DNA from: an uncultured Rothia sp.
GTDB lineage: Bacteria; Actinomycetota; Actinomycetes; Actinomycetales; Micrococcaceae
Length of the DNA: 64,000 nucleotides
Assembly: GCA_946221065.1 (NCBI GenBank)
Contig: CAMIIO010000002.1
Coordinates: 1 to 64,000, forward strand
Direction: 5' to 3'
Below, piece after piece: positions 34,773-43,249 of this stretch. The translations under genes and the position numbers were made by a program. The stretch's first letter is position 1. Every line of letters starts with the position of its first letter. Below the pieces are notes generated by a model. It was not told the origin of the DNA. It searched no databases and was given only the letters and a program-made list of their open reading frames with translations.

Positions 34773-34857
34773 TGGTGGCAGATGAGGGATTCGAACCCCC
34801 GTAGGCAGTGCCAGCTGATTTACAGTCAGCCCCCTTTGGCCGCTCGGGTAATCTGCC
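34773..34857 (-). tRNA. tRNA-Tyr (anticodon GTA)
   Basis: A class II tRNA with a long variable arm on the - strand. Acceptor GGCAGAT pairs with ATCTGCC, the anticodon arm CTGA-CTGTAAA-TCAG carries GTA, and the T-arm holds GTTCGAATC. Unlike the other two tRNAs here, the 3' ACCA is encoded (34776-34773). Confidence 0.95.
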
Positions 34858-34978
34858 AAGACCAATTATTTGGTTATCTATCCACAAGAGCGAACGAGAT
34901 AACACTACCGAATATTTTGGAAAAACCAAAATCCATTCAGGCTTTTGTGACCAAGAGTACTTTTGAAAGAGTTAGCGA

Positions 34979-35227
34979 CTACGCCGCCGCCAACACATTC
35001 ACCTCACGGTCTTGCTCGGAAAGTAGCCAATTCTCAAAATTCATCAGGTACACACGAGCCTGATCCACGCTACACAAACCACAGTGCATTTCCTGCACAA
35101 TATTTTGCTGAACCCCCGCAAAACGCGAACGCAACTCCGGCTTCGTCAGCCGACCACCAAGAGTAAATAGTTCCGCTTCAATCTCAGCATCATGCGCGGC
35201 GATGGAAGGGAGATATTCTGTTGTCAT
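34979..35227 (-). CDS. Hypothetical 82-residue protein
   Basis: A small soluble protein, MTTEYLPSIAAHDAEIEAEL... ending NVLAAA, with acidic N-terminal helices and a Cys pair (HCGLCSVDQARVYL, about 49-62). AGGGGAT lies just before the ATG, and codon use resembles neighbours. No family is recognised. It lies between tRNA-Tyr and divergent yajQ with its own promoter space of about 180 bases. Confidence 0.6.
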   Translation of the reverse strand: MTTEYLPSIAAHDAEIEAELFTLGGRLTKPELRSRFAGVQQNIVQEMHCGLCSVDQARVYLMNFENWLLSEQDREVNVLAAA

Positions 35228-35413
35228 ATCCCCTATTGTTCTCCCCCAACATGAATTTCACCTGAAAAACCGGTCACATCTTTATAACAATATTGCGCAT
35301 TAGCACCTGCAACTTTCGCAGTAACCCTGTACCTTAGAAGCATAAGGCAGGAACTTTCCACGTGCTCATACACCAAAAGACTGCCCCGCCACCTACTCAC
35401 AGAAGGAGCCCAC

Positions 35414-35905
35414 ATGGCCAGCGAATCCTCATTCGACGTCGTCTCGAAGGTTGACTCCCAAGAAGTATCCAATGCCCTCAATCAGGCAGCCAAAGAAGTC
35501 TCCCAGCGCTATGATTTTCGCGGCGTAGGCGCTTCCATTGACTTCTCTGGCGAAAAAATCATGATTAAAGCCAACTCGGAAGAACGCGCCCTCGCAGTCC
35601 TAGACGTATTCCAGTCCAAACTCGTCAAGCGCGGTATCTCTTTGAAATCGTTAGACGCCGGTGATCCTTACGCTTCCGGCAAGGAATACCGCATTGAATC
35701 TTCTATCAAAGAAGGTATTGCCCAGGATCAGGCCAAGAAAATCTCCAAGCTTATTCGAGATGAAGGCCCCAAGGGTGTTAAGGCAACAATCCAAGGCGAT
35801 GAACTTCGTGTCTCATCCAAGTCTCGTGATGACCTTCAAGACGTTATTGCACTCCTTAAAGGCGCAGATCTTGACGTTGACTTGCAGTTCGTCAATTACC
35901 GCTAA
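35414..35905 (+). CDS. yajQ: YajQ-family nucleotide-binding protein
   Basis: A 163-residue protein with the family start SSFDVVSKVDSQEVSNALNQA, then RYDFRG (about 33-38) and KEYRIESSIKEGI, and the C-terminal RDDLQDVIALLKGADLDVDLQFVNYR spread over the last 26 residues. It has a tandem ferredoxin-like fold. Some homologues bind cyclic di-GMP and affect virulence or phage replication, but the role in actinobacteria is not established. AGAAGGAG lies 7 bases before the ATG. A strong terminator follows. Confidence 0.93.
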   Translation: MASESSFDVVSKVDSQEVSNALNQAAKEVSQRYDFRGVGASIDFSGEKIMIKANSEERALAVLDVFQSKLVKRGISLKSLDAGDPYASGKEYRIESSIKEGIAQDQAKKISKLIRDEGPKGVKATIQGDELRVSSKSRDDLQDVIALLKGADLDVDLQFVNYR

Positions 35906-35936
35906 ACTCTTATAGTTCTTAGCTAACAGAAGCCTA

Positions 35937-35971
35937 CGAGGGGCGGCATTCATCTGAAATGCCGCCCCTCG
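35937..35971. terminator. Terminator after yajQ
   Basis: A 14-bp perfect stem (35937-35950 with 35958-35971) is followed by TTATTTAT on the + strand. htpX converges from the other side, so it may serve both. Confidence 0.85.
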
Positions 35972-36017
35972 TTATTTATATAGTCATCCGCGGTTCTTCA
36001 ACCACTATGACGACGTG

Positions 36018-36908
36018 CTACAGCTGCCCCATCTGTCGCGCCTGGTTCTCCAAACGCGCAATGCGTTCCTCCATAGGCGGGTGCGTAGACATAAGCTTCT
36101 GCAAATCTTTTCCACGGAAAGGATTAGCAATCATCATTGCCGCGGTAGAAACGGTACGCTGATCGTCTGCCGACAGCGGGTAGCGACTATTTCCGTTCTG
36201 CAACTTATGCAGTGCCGAAGCCAGCGCCAGCGGATCTTCAGTTAGCTGCGCGCCATCCTGATCGGCGTCATATTCACGGGTACGGCTAATAGCCATCTGC
36301 ATAATTCCCGTAGCAATAGGAGCAAGGAACGACATAAGGATAGCGACAATTACGTTTCCGCCCCCACCTTCACGATTGTTTCCGCCAAAGATTCCCGCAA
36401 AACCTAAGAATTGGGCGATAGAAGTGATGACGGCGGCAATGGCGGAGGCAATAGAGCTGGTAAGGATATCGCGGTTATAGACGTGCATTAGCTCGTGCCC
36501 TAGTACTCCGCGCATTTCTCGTTCGTCCAGAAGTTGTAAGATACCCTCTGTGGCGCACACTGCCGCGTTTTGTGGGTTACGACCCGTGGCAAAAGCGTTA
36601 GGGGTAAGAGTTGGGGCCACATACAGCCGAGGCATAGGCTGATTAGCTTTAGCAGAGAGTTCTTCAACAATAGTGTAAAGCCCTGGAACCTGTTCCCGCG
36701 TTACGGGATAAGCATTCATAGATTTAATGGCAATTTTATCTGAGTTCCAGTATGAATAAGCAACCATGCCCACACTAACCAGCGCCATAATCCAGATAAA
36801 GGCGCTACTCCGTGTAAGCCCCGCCAGGACGGCACCAATCATCAGCAGGAAGCCCACCATACCGCCAAGAAGTAGGGCTGTTTTTAGTCCATTATTGTGA
36901 CGGTGCAT
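36018..36908 (-). CDS. htpX: Membrane zinc metalloprotease HtpX
   Basis: A 296-residue M48 peptidase. Two N-terminal helices (about 10-31 and 36-53), the zinc motif HELMH (138-142), a second helix pair (about 148-165, 183-203), and the third zinc ligand in SRTREYDADQDGAQL are all present. HtpX degrades damaged membrane proteins in the cytoplasmic membrane alongside FtsH. ATYVAPTLTPNAFATGRNPQ-type sequence before the zinc site is the family substrate groove. A conserved C-terminal STHPPMEERIARLE completes the match. Confidence 0.95.
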   Translation of the reverse strand: MHRHNNGLKTALLLGGMVGFLLMIGAVLAGLTRSSAFIWIMALVSVGMVAYSYWNSDKIAIKSMNAYPVTREQVPGLYTIVEELSAKANQPMPRLYVAPTLTPNAFATGRNPQNAAVCATEGILQLLDEREMRGVLGHELMHVYNRDILTSSIASAIAAVITSIAQFLGFAGIFGGNNREGGGGNVIVAILMSFLAPIATGIMQMAISRTREYDADQDGAQLTEDPLALASALHKLQNGNSRYPLSADDQRTVSTAAMMIANPFRGKDLQKLMSTHPPMEERIARLENQARQMGQL

Positions 36909-37001
36909 GTATAAGTTTCCCCTCCGTACACGGCAACATTGTCTAGCTTCTAGAATATCGACTGCCTTATGGTGAGGATATTGGTTTTGCTATCAACGTA
37001 G

Positions 37002-37032
37002 AAAAGGGGCGAGCTATTAGCCCGCCCCTTTT
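37002..37032 (-). terminator. Terminator after the sigma-factor fusion gene
   Basis: A 14-bp stem with one mismatch (37002-37015 with 37019-37032) lies 18 bases past the - strand stop. The 3' arm ends in T's. Confidence 0.75.
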
Positions 37033-37049
37033 TTCTGTAGTTACCGTGC

Positions 37050-40022
37050 TTAGGAAGCGCAGGTTACTGATTCAACTGAGTCAAATTGATAGATGGCCGC
37101 CAGCGAATAGTTAGTGTATTCGGCGCCAATCATCTTAGCTGGTAGCCAGACCTGGCTCTTAAGGCGCTTACCGTTCTCTACATAGATCATGGTGCACTGT
37201 TTGTTGTCGCCAACACCTGCTTTACCGATATTTTGCCAAGGAACACTCGCACGCCACTTTTTGAAATCCTTTGAACCGTACCAGGAAGGTACTGCGCCGG
37301 GGAGGCTAGGCTTCTCTGGGTGTACTGCTTTTCCTGGGTTTGCAGGAGTGACTGCCGGCTCGGTAGGAATGTCCTCTACCGGAGGCTCGGTATCTGCATA
37401 GTCAATGATGATCATAGGACCATCGACACCGGTTGGGGAGGTGGGATCAGTCGGATCAGCGGGATCAACAGGCGTTACCGGATCAACCGGATCAGTTGGC
37501 TGAGCAGGCTCAGTCGGATCGACAGGGTCAACCGGGTTAGTCGGCTGAGTTGGGTCAGCCGGATTAGTCGGTTCGGTCGGCTGAGTCGGTTCAGCGGGAT
37601 TAGCTGGGTCTACGGGAGAAGGAGTTGCTTCCCCACCAGGATCCGCTGGGTTAGCCGGATCGACAGGCTCAACTGGGTCGGTCGGCTGAGTTGGGTCAGC
37701 AGGATCAGCCGGGTTAGCGGGGTCGGTTGGCTCAACCGGGTCGGTCGGCTGAGTTGGGTCAGCCGGATCAGTTGGCTGAGTCGGATCAGCCGGATCAGTC
37801 GGTTCGGTCGGCTGAGTCGGATCAGCAGGAGTAGCTGGGTCTACAGGAGAAGGAGTTGCTTCCCCACCAGGATCCGCTGGGTTAGCCGGATCAACAGGGT
37901 CAACCGGGTCAGTCGGCTGAGTTGGGTCAGCCGGATCAGCCGGTTCGGTCGGCTGAGTTGGATCCGCTGGGTTAGCGGGGTCGGTTGGCTCAACCGGGTC
38001 AGTTGGCTGAGTCGGATCAACCGGATCAACAGGCGTTACCGGATCAATCGGATCAGTTGGCTGAGTTGGATCAACAGGCGTTACCGGGTCAGTCGGGTCA
38101 ATCGGTGCAACAGGATTAGCCGGGTCTACAGGAGAAGGAGTTGCTTCCCCACCAGGATCCGCTGGGTTAGCGGGGTCGGTTGGCTCAACCGGGTCAGATG
38201 GCTGAGTCGGATCAACCGGATCAACAGGCGTTACCGGATCAATCGGATCAGTTGGCTGAGTTGGATCAACAGGCTCAACTGGGTCGGTCGGCTGAGTTGG
38301 GTCAGCCGGATCAGTTGGCTGAGCAGAATCAGTCGGTGCAGCAGGATTAGCCGGCTCAACAGGAGAAGGAGTTGCTTCCCCACCTGAAATCTCTGGCTGT
38401 GCAGGAGTCTCCGGAGTAGCAGGAGTCACAGCAGGAACGTCATTGGTGACCGCTGCCGGCTGGTTATTATCATCAGCCCCCGGAGTTGCACGAGAACCCT
38501 CGCCCTGATCTCCAGCAGAGTTAATTCCACCTGGTTGTGAAGGCACATAGGTCGCCTCTGGAGAAGGAGCAAAAGAGCCCCCGTTCTGTCCCGAGAATCC
38601 ATCGGTGGTTTCTACCAAGCTTGAACGACCCTGATCTGCGTCTGGCCAGAAACTATCTGCAGTAACCGTACTCAAGGCAGAGGCAACTCGTTCACCAGTA
38701 ACAGTCACAGGATCTTGCGCAATAGCAGCAAGCAGGGAAGGAATAGAGCGATACTGCTCAGTCAACACAAGATCGTTAGGGGCACCATCTGCAAAAGATT
38801 GCTCTGAATGCATGGAACGACCACGAGCCGCACTCGATAAGCTAGGCTCCTTAGCCTGCGTGACAGCGGAACCATCGGCATTTTTAAAAGATTTAAACGG
38901 GTTGGTATCAAACTCTGCCCCCAGAGGAGACGGCGTCTCTTTAGCAACATGTTCTGATGAGCGCTTTTGATTTTTTCCAGGCAAGTTAGTCGAGTAACCA
39001 TCCGCCGAAGTATTAGCAATAGAGCTCTCATTGGTGTTTTGCATCGCAATACCACTAACGATTGCCACGGTTGCCGCCGTTAAAGTAGCAGCACCCGCAA
39101 TGAGCTGACCACTACTAGCCCAGGTTTTAGGAGAGAGAACGTGGATCCCCTCACCATTGGCAGGGTTAGTGTTAGCTTCATTGTAAGAAGTTGCGTCTCC
39201 ACCGGGCAGAGCAGCCGCAGCAGCGAGAGCCACGATAGCAGCACCATCTGTAGTCCAGATAGATAGACCTGCAAGTACCGGGAAAATCCAGCTACGCATG
39301 GACTTATTAATGCCCACGAGAGAAAGATATTCGGTAGTGCAATAGTTGCAGCTCTCCATGTGAGAGCGCAAAGCATCCGATCGTTTTTGACTCAACGACC
39401 CGCGCACATAGGGGCTAATATGTGAAGAGAAACGGTTACAGTCCGGGGTTGCAGGTGCGTTCTGATGAGCGCGCAGGAATCCCTCTTTAAGGCTTTCTTT
39501 AGCACGCAACGCTAAAGCAGAGACAGCATTAGGGGAAAGGGCCATAGCTGTAGCAATTTCACGAGGCTTCTTTGCCTCGATTTCAGTAAGCCATAGAACC
39601 GTTTGCCAGCGTTCAGGCAAAGAAGTGAAGGCAGAAATAACTTCATCAGATTCATGAAGTTGAAGTACGGTTTCATCCAAAGTGCCCATTGCTTCTAGAT
39701 GTTCCTGCTCGCTAGGAACTTCTTTAGCAGAGAGCAAACCGTATTCTCCTGCTAGGTGAGCGATGGTTGTGGCTAGGTAGCCACCCAAATATGAGTGGGG
39801 ACCTTTACCGTTTTTAAGCGCTTGCAATATGCGGGCAAAGGCTTCAGAGACAATATCTTCGGCTTGATGCACATTAGAGGTGTGCTGAAAAGCGATAGCG
39901 CGAGCCATGGGGTAGTACCGTTCATACAGTTCCCCATAAGGCTCAAGCTTGCCTTCAAGCACTGCCGTGAGCAGTGCGGCATCGGTTCCTCCAGAGGCAG
40001 GAAGAGTGTGTTGCGATTGCAT
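37050..40022 (-). CDS. ECF sigma factor fused to zinc-binding anti-sigma motif, membrane segments and Pro/Asp/Thr repeats
   Basis: A 990-residue multidomain protein. Residues ~28-95 match sigma region 2 (YERYYPMARAIAFQHTSN, EDIVSEAFARI). Residues ~125-183 match region 4 (FTSLPERWQTVLWLTEIE, REIATAMALSPNAVSALALRAK). Residues ~195-230 carry a ZAS-like zinc motif, HMESCNYC (H221, C225, C228), as in anti-sigma factors. Hydrophobic segments lie at ~245-272 and ~305-327. Residues ~540-865 are long PTDP/VDPAN repeats with four GGEATPSPV blocks. The last ~85 residues form a small domain with two cysteines. The design implies a membrane-tethered, self-inhibited sigma factor with a surface tail. GGGGGAATACTC precedes the ATG. 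Signal and regulon are unknown. Confidence 0.85.
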   Translation of the reverse strand: MQSQHTLPASGGTDAALLTAVLEGKLEPYGELYERYYPMARAIAFQHTSNVHQAEDIVSEAFARILQALKNGKGPHSYLGGYLATTIAHLAGEYGLLSAKEVPSEQEHLEAMGTLDETVLQLHESDEVISAFTSLPERWQTVLWLTEIEAKKPREIATAMALSPNAVSALALRAKESLKEGFLRAHQNAPATPDCNRFSSHISPYVRGSLSQKRSDALRSHMESCNYCTTEYLSLVGINKSMRSWIFPVLAGLSIWTTDGAAIVALAAAAALPGGDATSYNEANTNPANGEGIHVLSPKTWASSGQLIAGAATLTAATVAIVSGIAMQNTNESSIANTSADGYSTNLPGKNQKRSSEHVAKETPSPLGAEFDTNPFKSFKNADGSAVTQAKEPSLSSAARGRSMHSEQSFADGAPNDLVLTEQYRSIPSLLAAIAQDPVTVTGERVASALSTVTADSFWPDADQGRSSLVETTDGFSGQNGGSFAPSPEATYVPSQPGGINSAGDQGEGSRATPGADDNNQPAAVTNDVPAVTPATPETPAQPEISGGEATPSPVEPANPAAPTDSAQPTDPADPTQPTDPVEPVDPTQPTDPIDPVTPVDPVDPTQPSDPVEPTDPANPADPGGEATPSPVDPANPVAPIDPTDPVTPVDPTQPTDPIDPVTPVDPVDPTQPTDPVEPTDPANPADPTQPTEPADPADPTQPTDPVDPVDPANPADPGGEATPSPVDPATPADPTQPTEPTDPADPTQPTDPADPTQPTDPVEPTDPANPADPADPTQPTDPVEPVDPANPADPGGEATPSPVDPANPAEPTQPTEPTNPADPTQPTNPVDPVDPTEPAQPTDPVDPVTPVDPADPTDPTSPTGVDGPMIIIDYADTEPPVEDIPTEPAVTPANPGKAVHPEKPSLPGAVPSWYGSKDFKKWRASVPWQNIGKAGVGDNKQCTMIYVENGKRLKSQVWLPAKMIGAEYTNYSLAAIYQFDSVESVTCAS
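37430..38400. repeat. Imperfect tandem repeats encoding the Pro/Asp/Thr tail
   Basis: About 970 bases of short repeats built from units such as GGTTCGGTCGGCTGAGT and GGATCAGCCGG (9-36 base periods). They are punctuated by four copies of a block around GGAGAAGGAGTTGCTTCC at roughly 37617, 37847, 38133 and 38368. All periods preserve frame. Recombination or slippage would change tail length. Confidence 0.9.
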
Positions 40023-40247
40023 GAGTATTCCCCCAGATAGCTATACGCTGACCCTTCGTGCGAAAAGTCAGTTGATGCCCTCTTTGTTTTGATTGTCTGC
40101 GCTGTTCCCCAGCAGAAGTAACAGTTTCTTCTGCTCAGCCTCAGCATTTTTGGAGGACGTACCCTTAAATATACTCGATTTGAGGGCAATTGTAAGAACC
40201 CAAAGTATATATCCAGGTCACAGCGCGAGTGTATTACGGGGACAAAG

Positions 40248-40280
40248 GGCGGGTTTACACCCCTACAGTGTAAACCCGCC
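40248..40280 (-). terminator. 13-bp perfect hairpin upstream of the sigma fusion
   Basis: Arms 40248-40260 and 40268-40280 pair perfectly with a 7-base loop. On the - strand it is followed by CTTTGTCC, a weak T-tract. The TAG stop of the small ORF falls in the loop. Confidence 0.6.
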
Positions 40281-40379
40281 ATTGACCTTGCGGTCTTTGC
40301 GGTAGCCATTGGAGGCTTCAGAATCTCCCCATTGAGACTCTTCTTCATCGAGTTCCCTAAAGCTTTGATCTTTACTCAA
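40263..40379 (-). CDS. Putative acidic small protein, 38 residues
   Basis: A short frame starting with TTG (40379) and reading SKDQSFRELDEEESQWGD, then a basic end (GYRKDRKVNGGFTL). GAGAG lies close upstream, a poor spacing. It sits upstream of and on the same strand as the sigma fusion, and its stop is in a hairpin loop. Charge pattern and Gly-rich end look protein-like, but no family is known and no ATG is available. It could be a chance frame. Confidence 0.35.
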   Translation of the reverse strand: MSKDQSFRELDEEESQWGDSEASNGYRKDRKVNGGFTL

Positions 40380-40886
40380 AGCTCTCGATGATGCATAAGC
40401 AATCCCGGTTCCCTAGCCGCCTTCCATACGGGGGGTATGGTGGCACATTCCGGTCTTGCATTCCCTATTTTGTTATAAGGCTCTAGTTTCCCTAAGAGAG
40501 CCTTTACCTTGAACACGATAGATGCTTTGCGAGAACAGCTATCAGATTAACTCGATCACTACCGGTGCGTTATTCAGGGTGCTTCCCTGGAGTAGCTCGA
40601 ACATCAACCCTTGGAGTTCAAGGTGCGGTTTTTACACCGTCACTAATAAAGAGTGAGTTAGGGGCAAATCATGACGGAAAAATCAGAAGTTTTTTAAGAA
40701 ATTTTTGCAAACCTCCCCCAAGTACCGTCTGACTAGGGGAAACAGTAAATATTTTTTCTTCGTTTTTGATGATTTTTTTACTAGCAGAACGCCTCGCAGA
40801 AGGTTTTTACCTTCTAAGCCTCCAATTTCGCTCGCAACGACGTCGCGCAGGGGTTCGACAACAGCAGAGATTCCACTTCCAAAAAC

Positions 40887-40915
40887 TTGTTATTTTGAGT
40901 AACTAAAAATAGACT
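40887..40915 (+). promoter_or_regulatory. Candidate promoter of the fur-like gene
   Basis: TTGTTA (-35) and TAGACT (-10) are 17 bases apart, about 58 bases before the start codon. The intervening ATTTTGAGTAACTAAAAAT is AT-rich and could overlap an autoregulatory site. Confidence 0.4.
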
Positions 40916-40972
40916 AGCGAGGATAGAAAGCTTTACAGCAGACCCTACTATATGGAAGAGGAGGAGGTCACG

Positions 40973-41476
40973 ATGATCATCCAAACACCATTATCAACAG
41001 AGCAGCTGGCAGAAGCTTGGGCAGCGAATTTACGTGCCAAAGGCAGACGCGTCACCAAACAGCGCCTTGCAGTGTTGGCTGCGGTACAAAATCACCCGCA
41101 CGCCACCGCTGAAGAAATTGTTCACGGCGTACGTGAACAGATACCGGCAATTACCGTGCAATCCGTGTACGTCATCCTTTCGGATCTAGTAGCCATCGAC
41201 ATGCTCCGCCGTTTTGAACCACCGGGAACACCGGCACTCTACGAAACCCGCACCGGCGATAATCACCACCATGCTTTCTGTATCCGTTGCGGCAAAGTAC
41301 AAGACGTCGATTGCGCCGTAGGGTCCGCGCCATGTCTAGTCCCCAGCGACTACCACGGAATGGCACTGCTCTCTGCCGATGTGCTTTACCAGGGCATTTG
41401 CACCTCATGCCAAAATGAAGAAGAAGCAGCTCTAGCCGCCCGCCAACAAGAAGCAGCTCACAAGCTCGCACTATAA
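40973..41476 (+). CDS. Fur-family metal/peroxide-responsive regulator
   Basis: A 167-residue Fur-family repressor. It has a winged helix with RVTKQRLAVLAAVQNHPHATAEEI and VQSVYVILSDLVAIDMLRRF, the HHHAFCIRCGKVQDVD regulatory-metal/structural motif with a CxxC pair, and a second CTSCQN pair near residue 145. The ATG at 40973 follows GAGGAGGAGGTCACG, a very strong ribosome site, so an upstream ATG at 40952 is rejected. The motif set fits FurA/CatR-type peroxide sensors of actinobacteria, which usually neighbour catalase genes. None is adjacent, so Fur versus PerR specificity is open. Confidence 0.87.
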   Translation: MIIQTPLSTEQLAEAWAANLRAKGRRVTKQRLAVLAAVQNHPHATAEEIVHGVREQIPAITVQSVYVILSDLVAIDMLRRFEPPGTPALYETRTGDNHHHAFCIRCGKVQDVDCAVGSAPCLVPSDYHGMALLSADVLYQGICTSCQNEEEAALAARQQEAAHKLAL

Positions 41477-41509
41477 AAGGCAGCTATTATCAGCGTTCTG
41501 TATAAACTA

Positions 41510-41544
41510 AAAGCGATCGGATACTTCAAGTATCCGATCGCTTT
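41510..41544. terminator. Bidirectional terminator after the Fur gene
   Basis: A 16-bp perfect inverted repeat (41510-41525 with 41529-41544) with a three-base loop lies between convergent genes, with an A-rich 5' and T-rich 3' end. Confidence 0.9.
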
Positions 41545-41606
41545 CAATCTCAGCTTCTGAGCAAACGCAACACCTCAAGAATTTCTAGTGCATCGCAATT
41601 TTTCAG

Positions 41607-42926
41607 TTATGCCGCGGTAGTTGCTGCCTCCACAATAGAAACCAACTCGCGTACCTGTTTGATAGGCAGGGTTGCAGAAGGATTGAGCGCGTTAATACGC
41701 ACACCCACAGCACCCAGCTGATCAGCAAATTTCAGCACCTCCAAAGCAGGAGCCGAACGTACTTCTAACGCGGGATCGAGAGCCGCAACTTCTGCCGCAG
41801 AGGTAAAGAGCATCATAATCTCCGGTGTTTTCCCCTCGGGCGCCGGAACAAAAATGGGCGAATCGGTGCCAGGACGTACCCCCATCAGCAACACGGCACT
41901 AGGAGCAACTAATGAGCTCAACAGATTCTGCATATCCCCCGCCATAAGCGCCTTCTTAGCGGCATCATTATGCGGAGAACGCAGAACCCAGCCAATCTGA
42001 GGCTTCTCAATAAAACACTCATGCGGAGTGCCGGGGTCAACCACAATCACATCGCAGGTATCGTCAGCAAGGAAATCCATATAAGCCTTTGCCGTGTGTT
42101 CACGCAAAATCACCGGTTCGTCGCTGGATCCCAACCGCTCATGATTAGCGTGAATTACCTCAGAGCTGGAGTACAAGCACAAGGCTCGCAGTCCATTACT
42201 CAAACGCAACACACGGTAGCGAATAGTAGACTGAGGCCCCATCTTCTGCTCACCCAGCGGAACAAAATCTGAATCACTAATATCCAACAGAATTTCGCCG
42301 CCCAACGATGCGCGAAGCACGCTAATCACGCTTTCATCGGTGCGTACTCCTTGAGCCTGTTGCAACGCAGTAACAAGGTACGGATTCGGAATCTCAAATT
42401 CTGAAGCTGCCTGCTCCTCAGGCTCCGGACGACGGCGTCCCATGAGGCGCTGCTTACCCCACTCGGGAATCTGACTATTATCACGCGGAAATTCCGCCAA
42501 ATGAGCACGTAGCTCTCGCGCGGTCAGGCGACCTTCACCTTCCCAGTCTTGCGGCTCATCTTGACGATTATATGCCGCGCCGATTTCATATTCAGGGTTG
42601 GGCCAGTTTTTAGCTGTGATAATAACAGTAGCGGTAAACCAGGTGCCTTCTCGCTCATCATAAGCGGCGTGCTGCAGCTTCTCGATTTCCGGAATAACCT
42701 GCGAATCTTCTTTCAACGGTCCAATGCTACCCACGTAGTCGGCGTCGTCGCGGCTTTCGGTAATACGAATAAAGAATTGATTACTCAGCGGTTTGATATC
42801 CAAAACCAGCTCATTCCAGCCTGGTTCAGCTTTAACCGTGCCCAAAAGCCAGCTGCCAATACGGGTCAAGGCCTCGTCAATCATGGCAGGACGGTCTGAA
42901 GCTATGTAACGCGGTGTATGAGTCAT
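41607..42926 (-). CDS. YezG-like immunity-family N-terminus fused to SseB-like domain
   Basis: A 439-residue soluble protein. Residues ~10-148 resemble the YezG/DUF600 immunity family: GWNELVLDIKPLSNQFFIRITE, then EYEIGAAYNRQDEPQDW and LRAHLAEFPRDNSQIPEW. Residues ~185-300 resemble the SseB N-terminal domain (PNPYLVTALQQAQGVRTDESVISVL, LRLSNGLRALCLYSSSEVI). The last ~120 residues may be a second SseB-like unit. YezG proteins neutralise nuclease toxins in Bacillus, while SseB domains occur in many actinobacterial accessory genes. No toxin is next to it; its divergent neighbour is a DUF6882-like protein. The function is not known, and calling it an immunity protein would be inference. Confidence 0.6.
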   Translation of the reverse strand: MTHTPRYIASDRPAMIDEALTRIGSWLLGTVKAEPGWNELVLDIKPLSNQFFIRITESRDDADYVGSIGPLKEDSQVIPEIEKLQHAAYDEREGTWFTATVIITAKNWPNPEYEIGAAYNRQDEPQDWEGEGRLTARELRAHLAEFPRDNSQIPEWGKQRLMGRRRPEPEEQAASEFEIPNPYLVTALQQAQGVRTDESVISVLRASLGGEILLDISDSDFVPLGEQKMGPQSTIRYRVLRLSNGLRALCLYSSSEVIHANHERLGSSDEPVILREHTAKAYMDFLADDTCDVIVVDPGTPHECFIEKPQIGWVLRSPHNDAAKKALMAGDMQNLLSSLVAPSAVLLMGVRPGTDSPIFVPAPEGKTPEIMMLFTSAAEVAALDPALEVRSAPALEVLKFADQLGAVGVRINALNPSATLPIKQVRELVSIVEAATTAA

Positions 42927-43249
42927 GGTGTGGTGTTCTTTCTGGCTATGTGCGAGAGTCCAAGTGAATTAGGGAACTCATTCATGGAGAACTGGCGTCT
43001 AGGGCACCCCTCTGCCCTAGGTACTTTGTATTAAACCAAGTTTTTGTTGGTTTGGAAGCTTAAATTCGTATGACTACACCAGGACTCTTTGTGGAGAAGA
43101 TATACATTAATGGTGACAAAATACCCCATATTGTCTGGCAGGGGTAGACCTATACCACTATTTTTGATTGCTCATACCGGTAAGAAGTCTCCTGTCTTTT
43201 CCGTGAAATAAGTCCCTGATTTGCGCGAACTATTGCTAGCCTTAACAAC
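42927..43249. other. Divergent promoter region
   Basis: 323 bases between two divergent genes. A short inverted repeat (ACCAA...TTGGT, 43036-43052) and AT-rich stretches are seen. No other gene or motif is recognised. Confidence 0.55.

Larger units (their letters stand above)
40023..40972. other. Long intergenic region between the sigma fusion and fur
   Basis: About 950 bases. It contains a hairpin at 40248-40280, a possible 38-residue ORF on the - strand (40263-40379), and a candidate fur promoter (40887-40915). On the - strand TTACAA and TATATT spaced 16 bases upstream of the sigma gene could be its promoter. The stretch 40400-40860 shows nothing recognisable. Confidence 0.6.

Noticed and set aside
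37320..38387. A 355-codon + strand frame opposite the Pro/Asp/Thr repeats
   Set aside because: It consists of RISRINRV-type repeats, which is simply the reverse complement of the coding repeats.
39773..40348. 191-codon - strand frame overlapping the sigma gene start
   Set aside because: Out of frame with the sigma domains and composed of unlikely residues; only the separate small frame at 40263-40379 was kept as a weak candidate.
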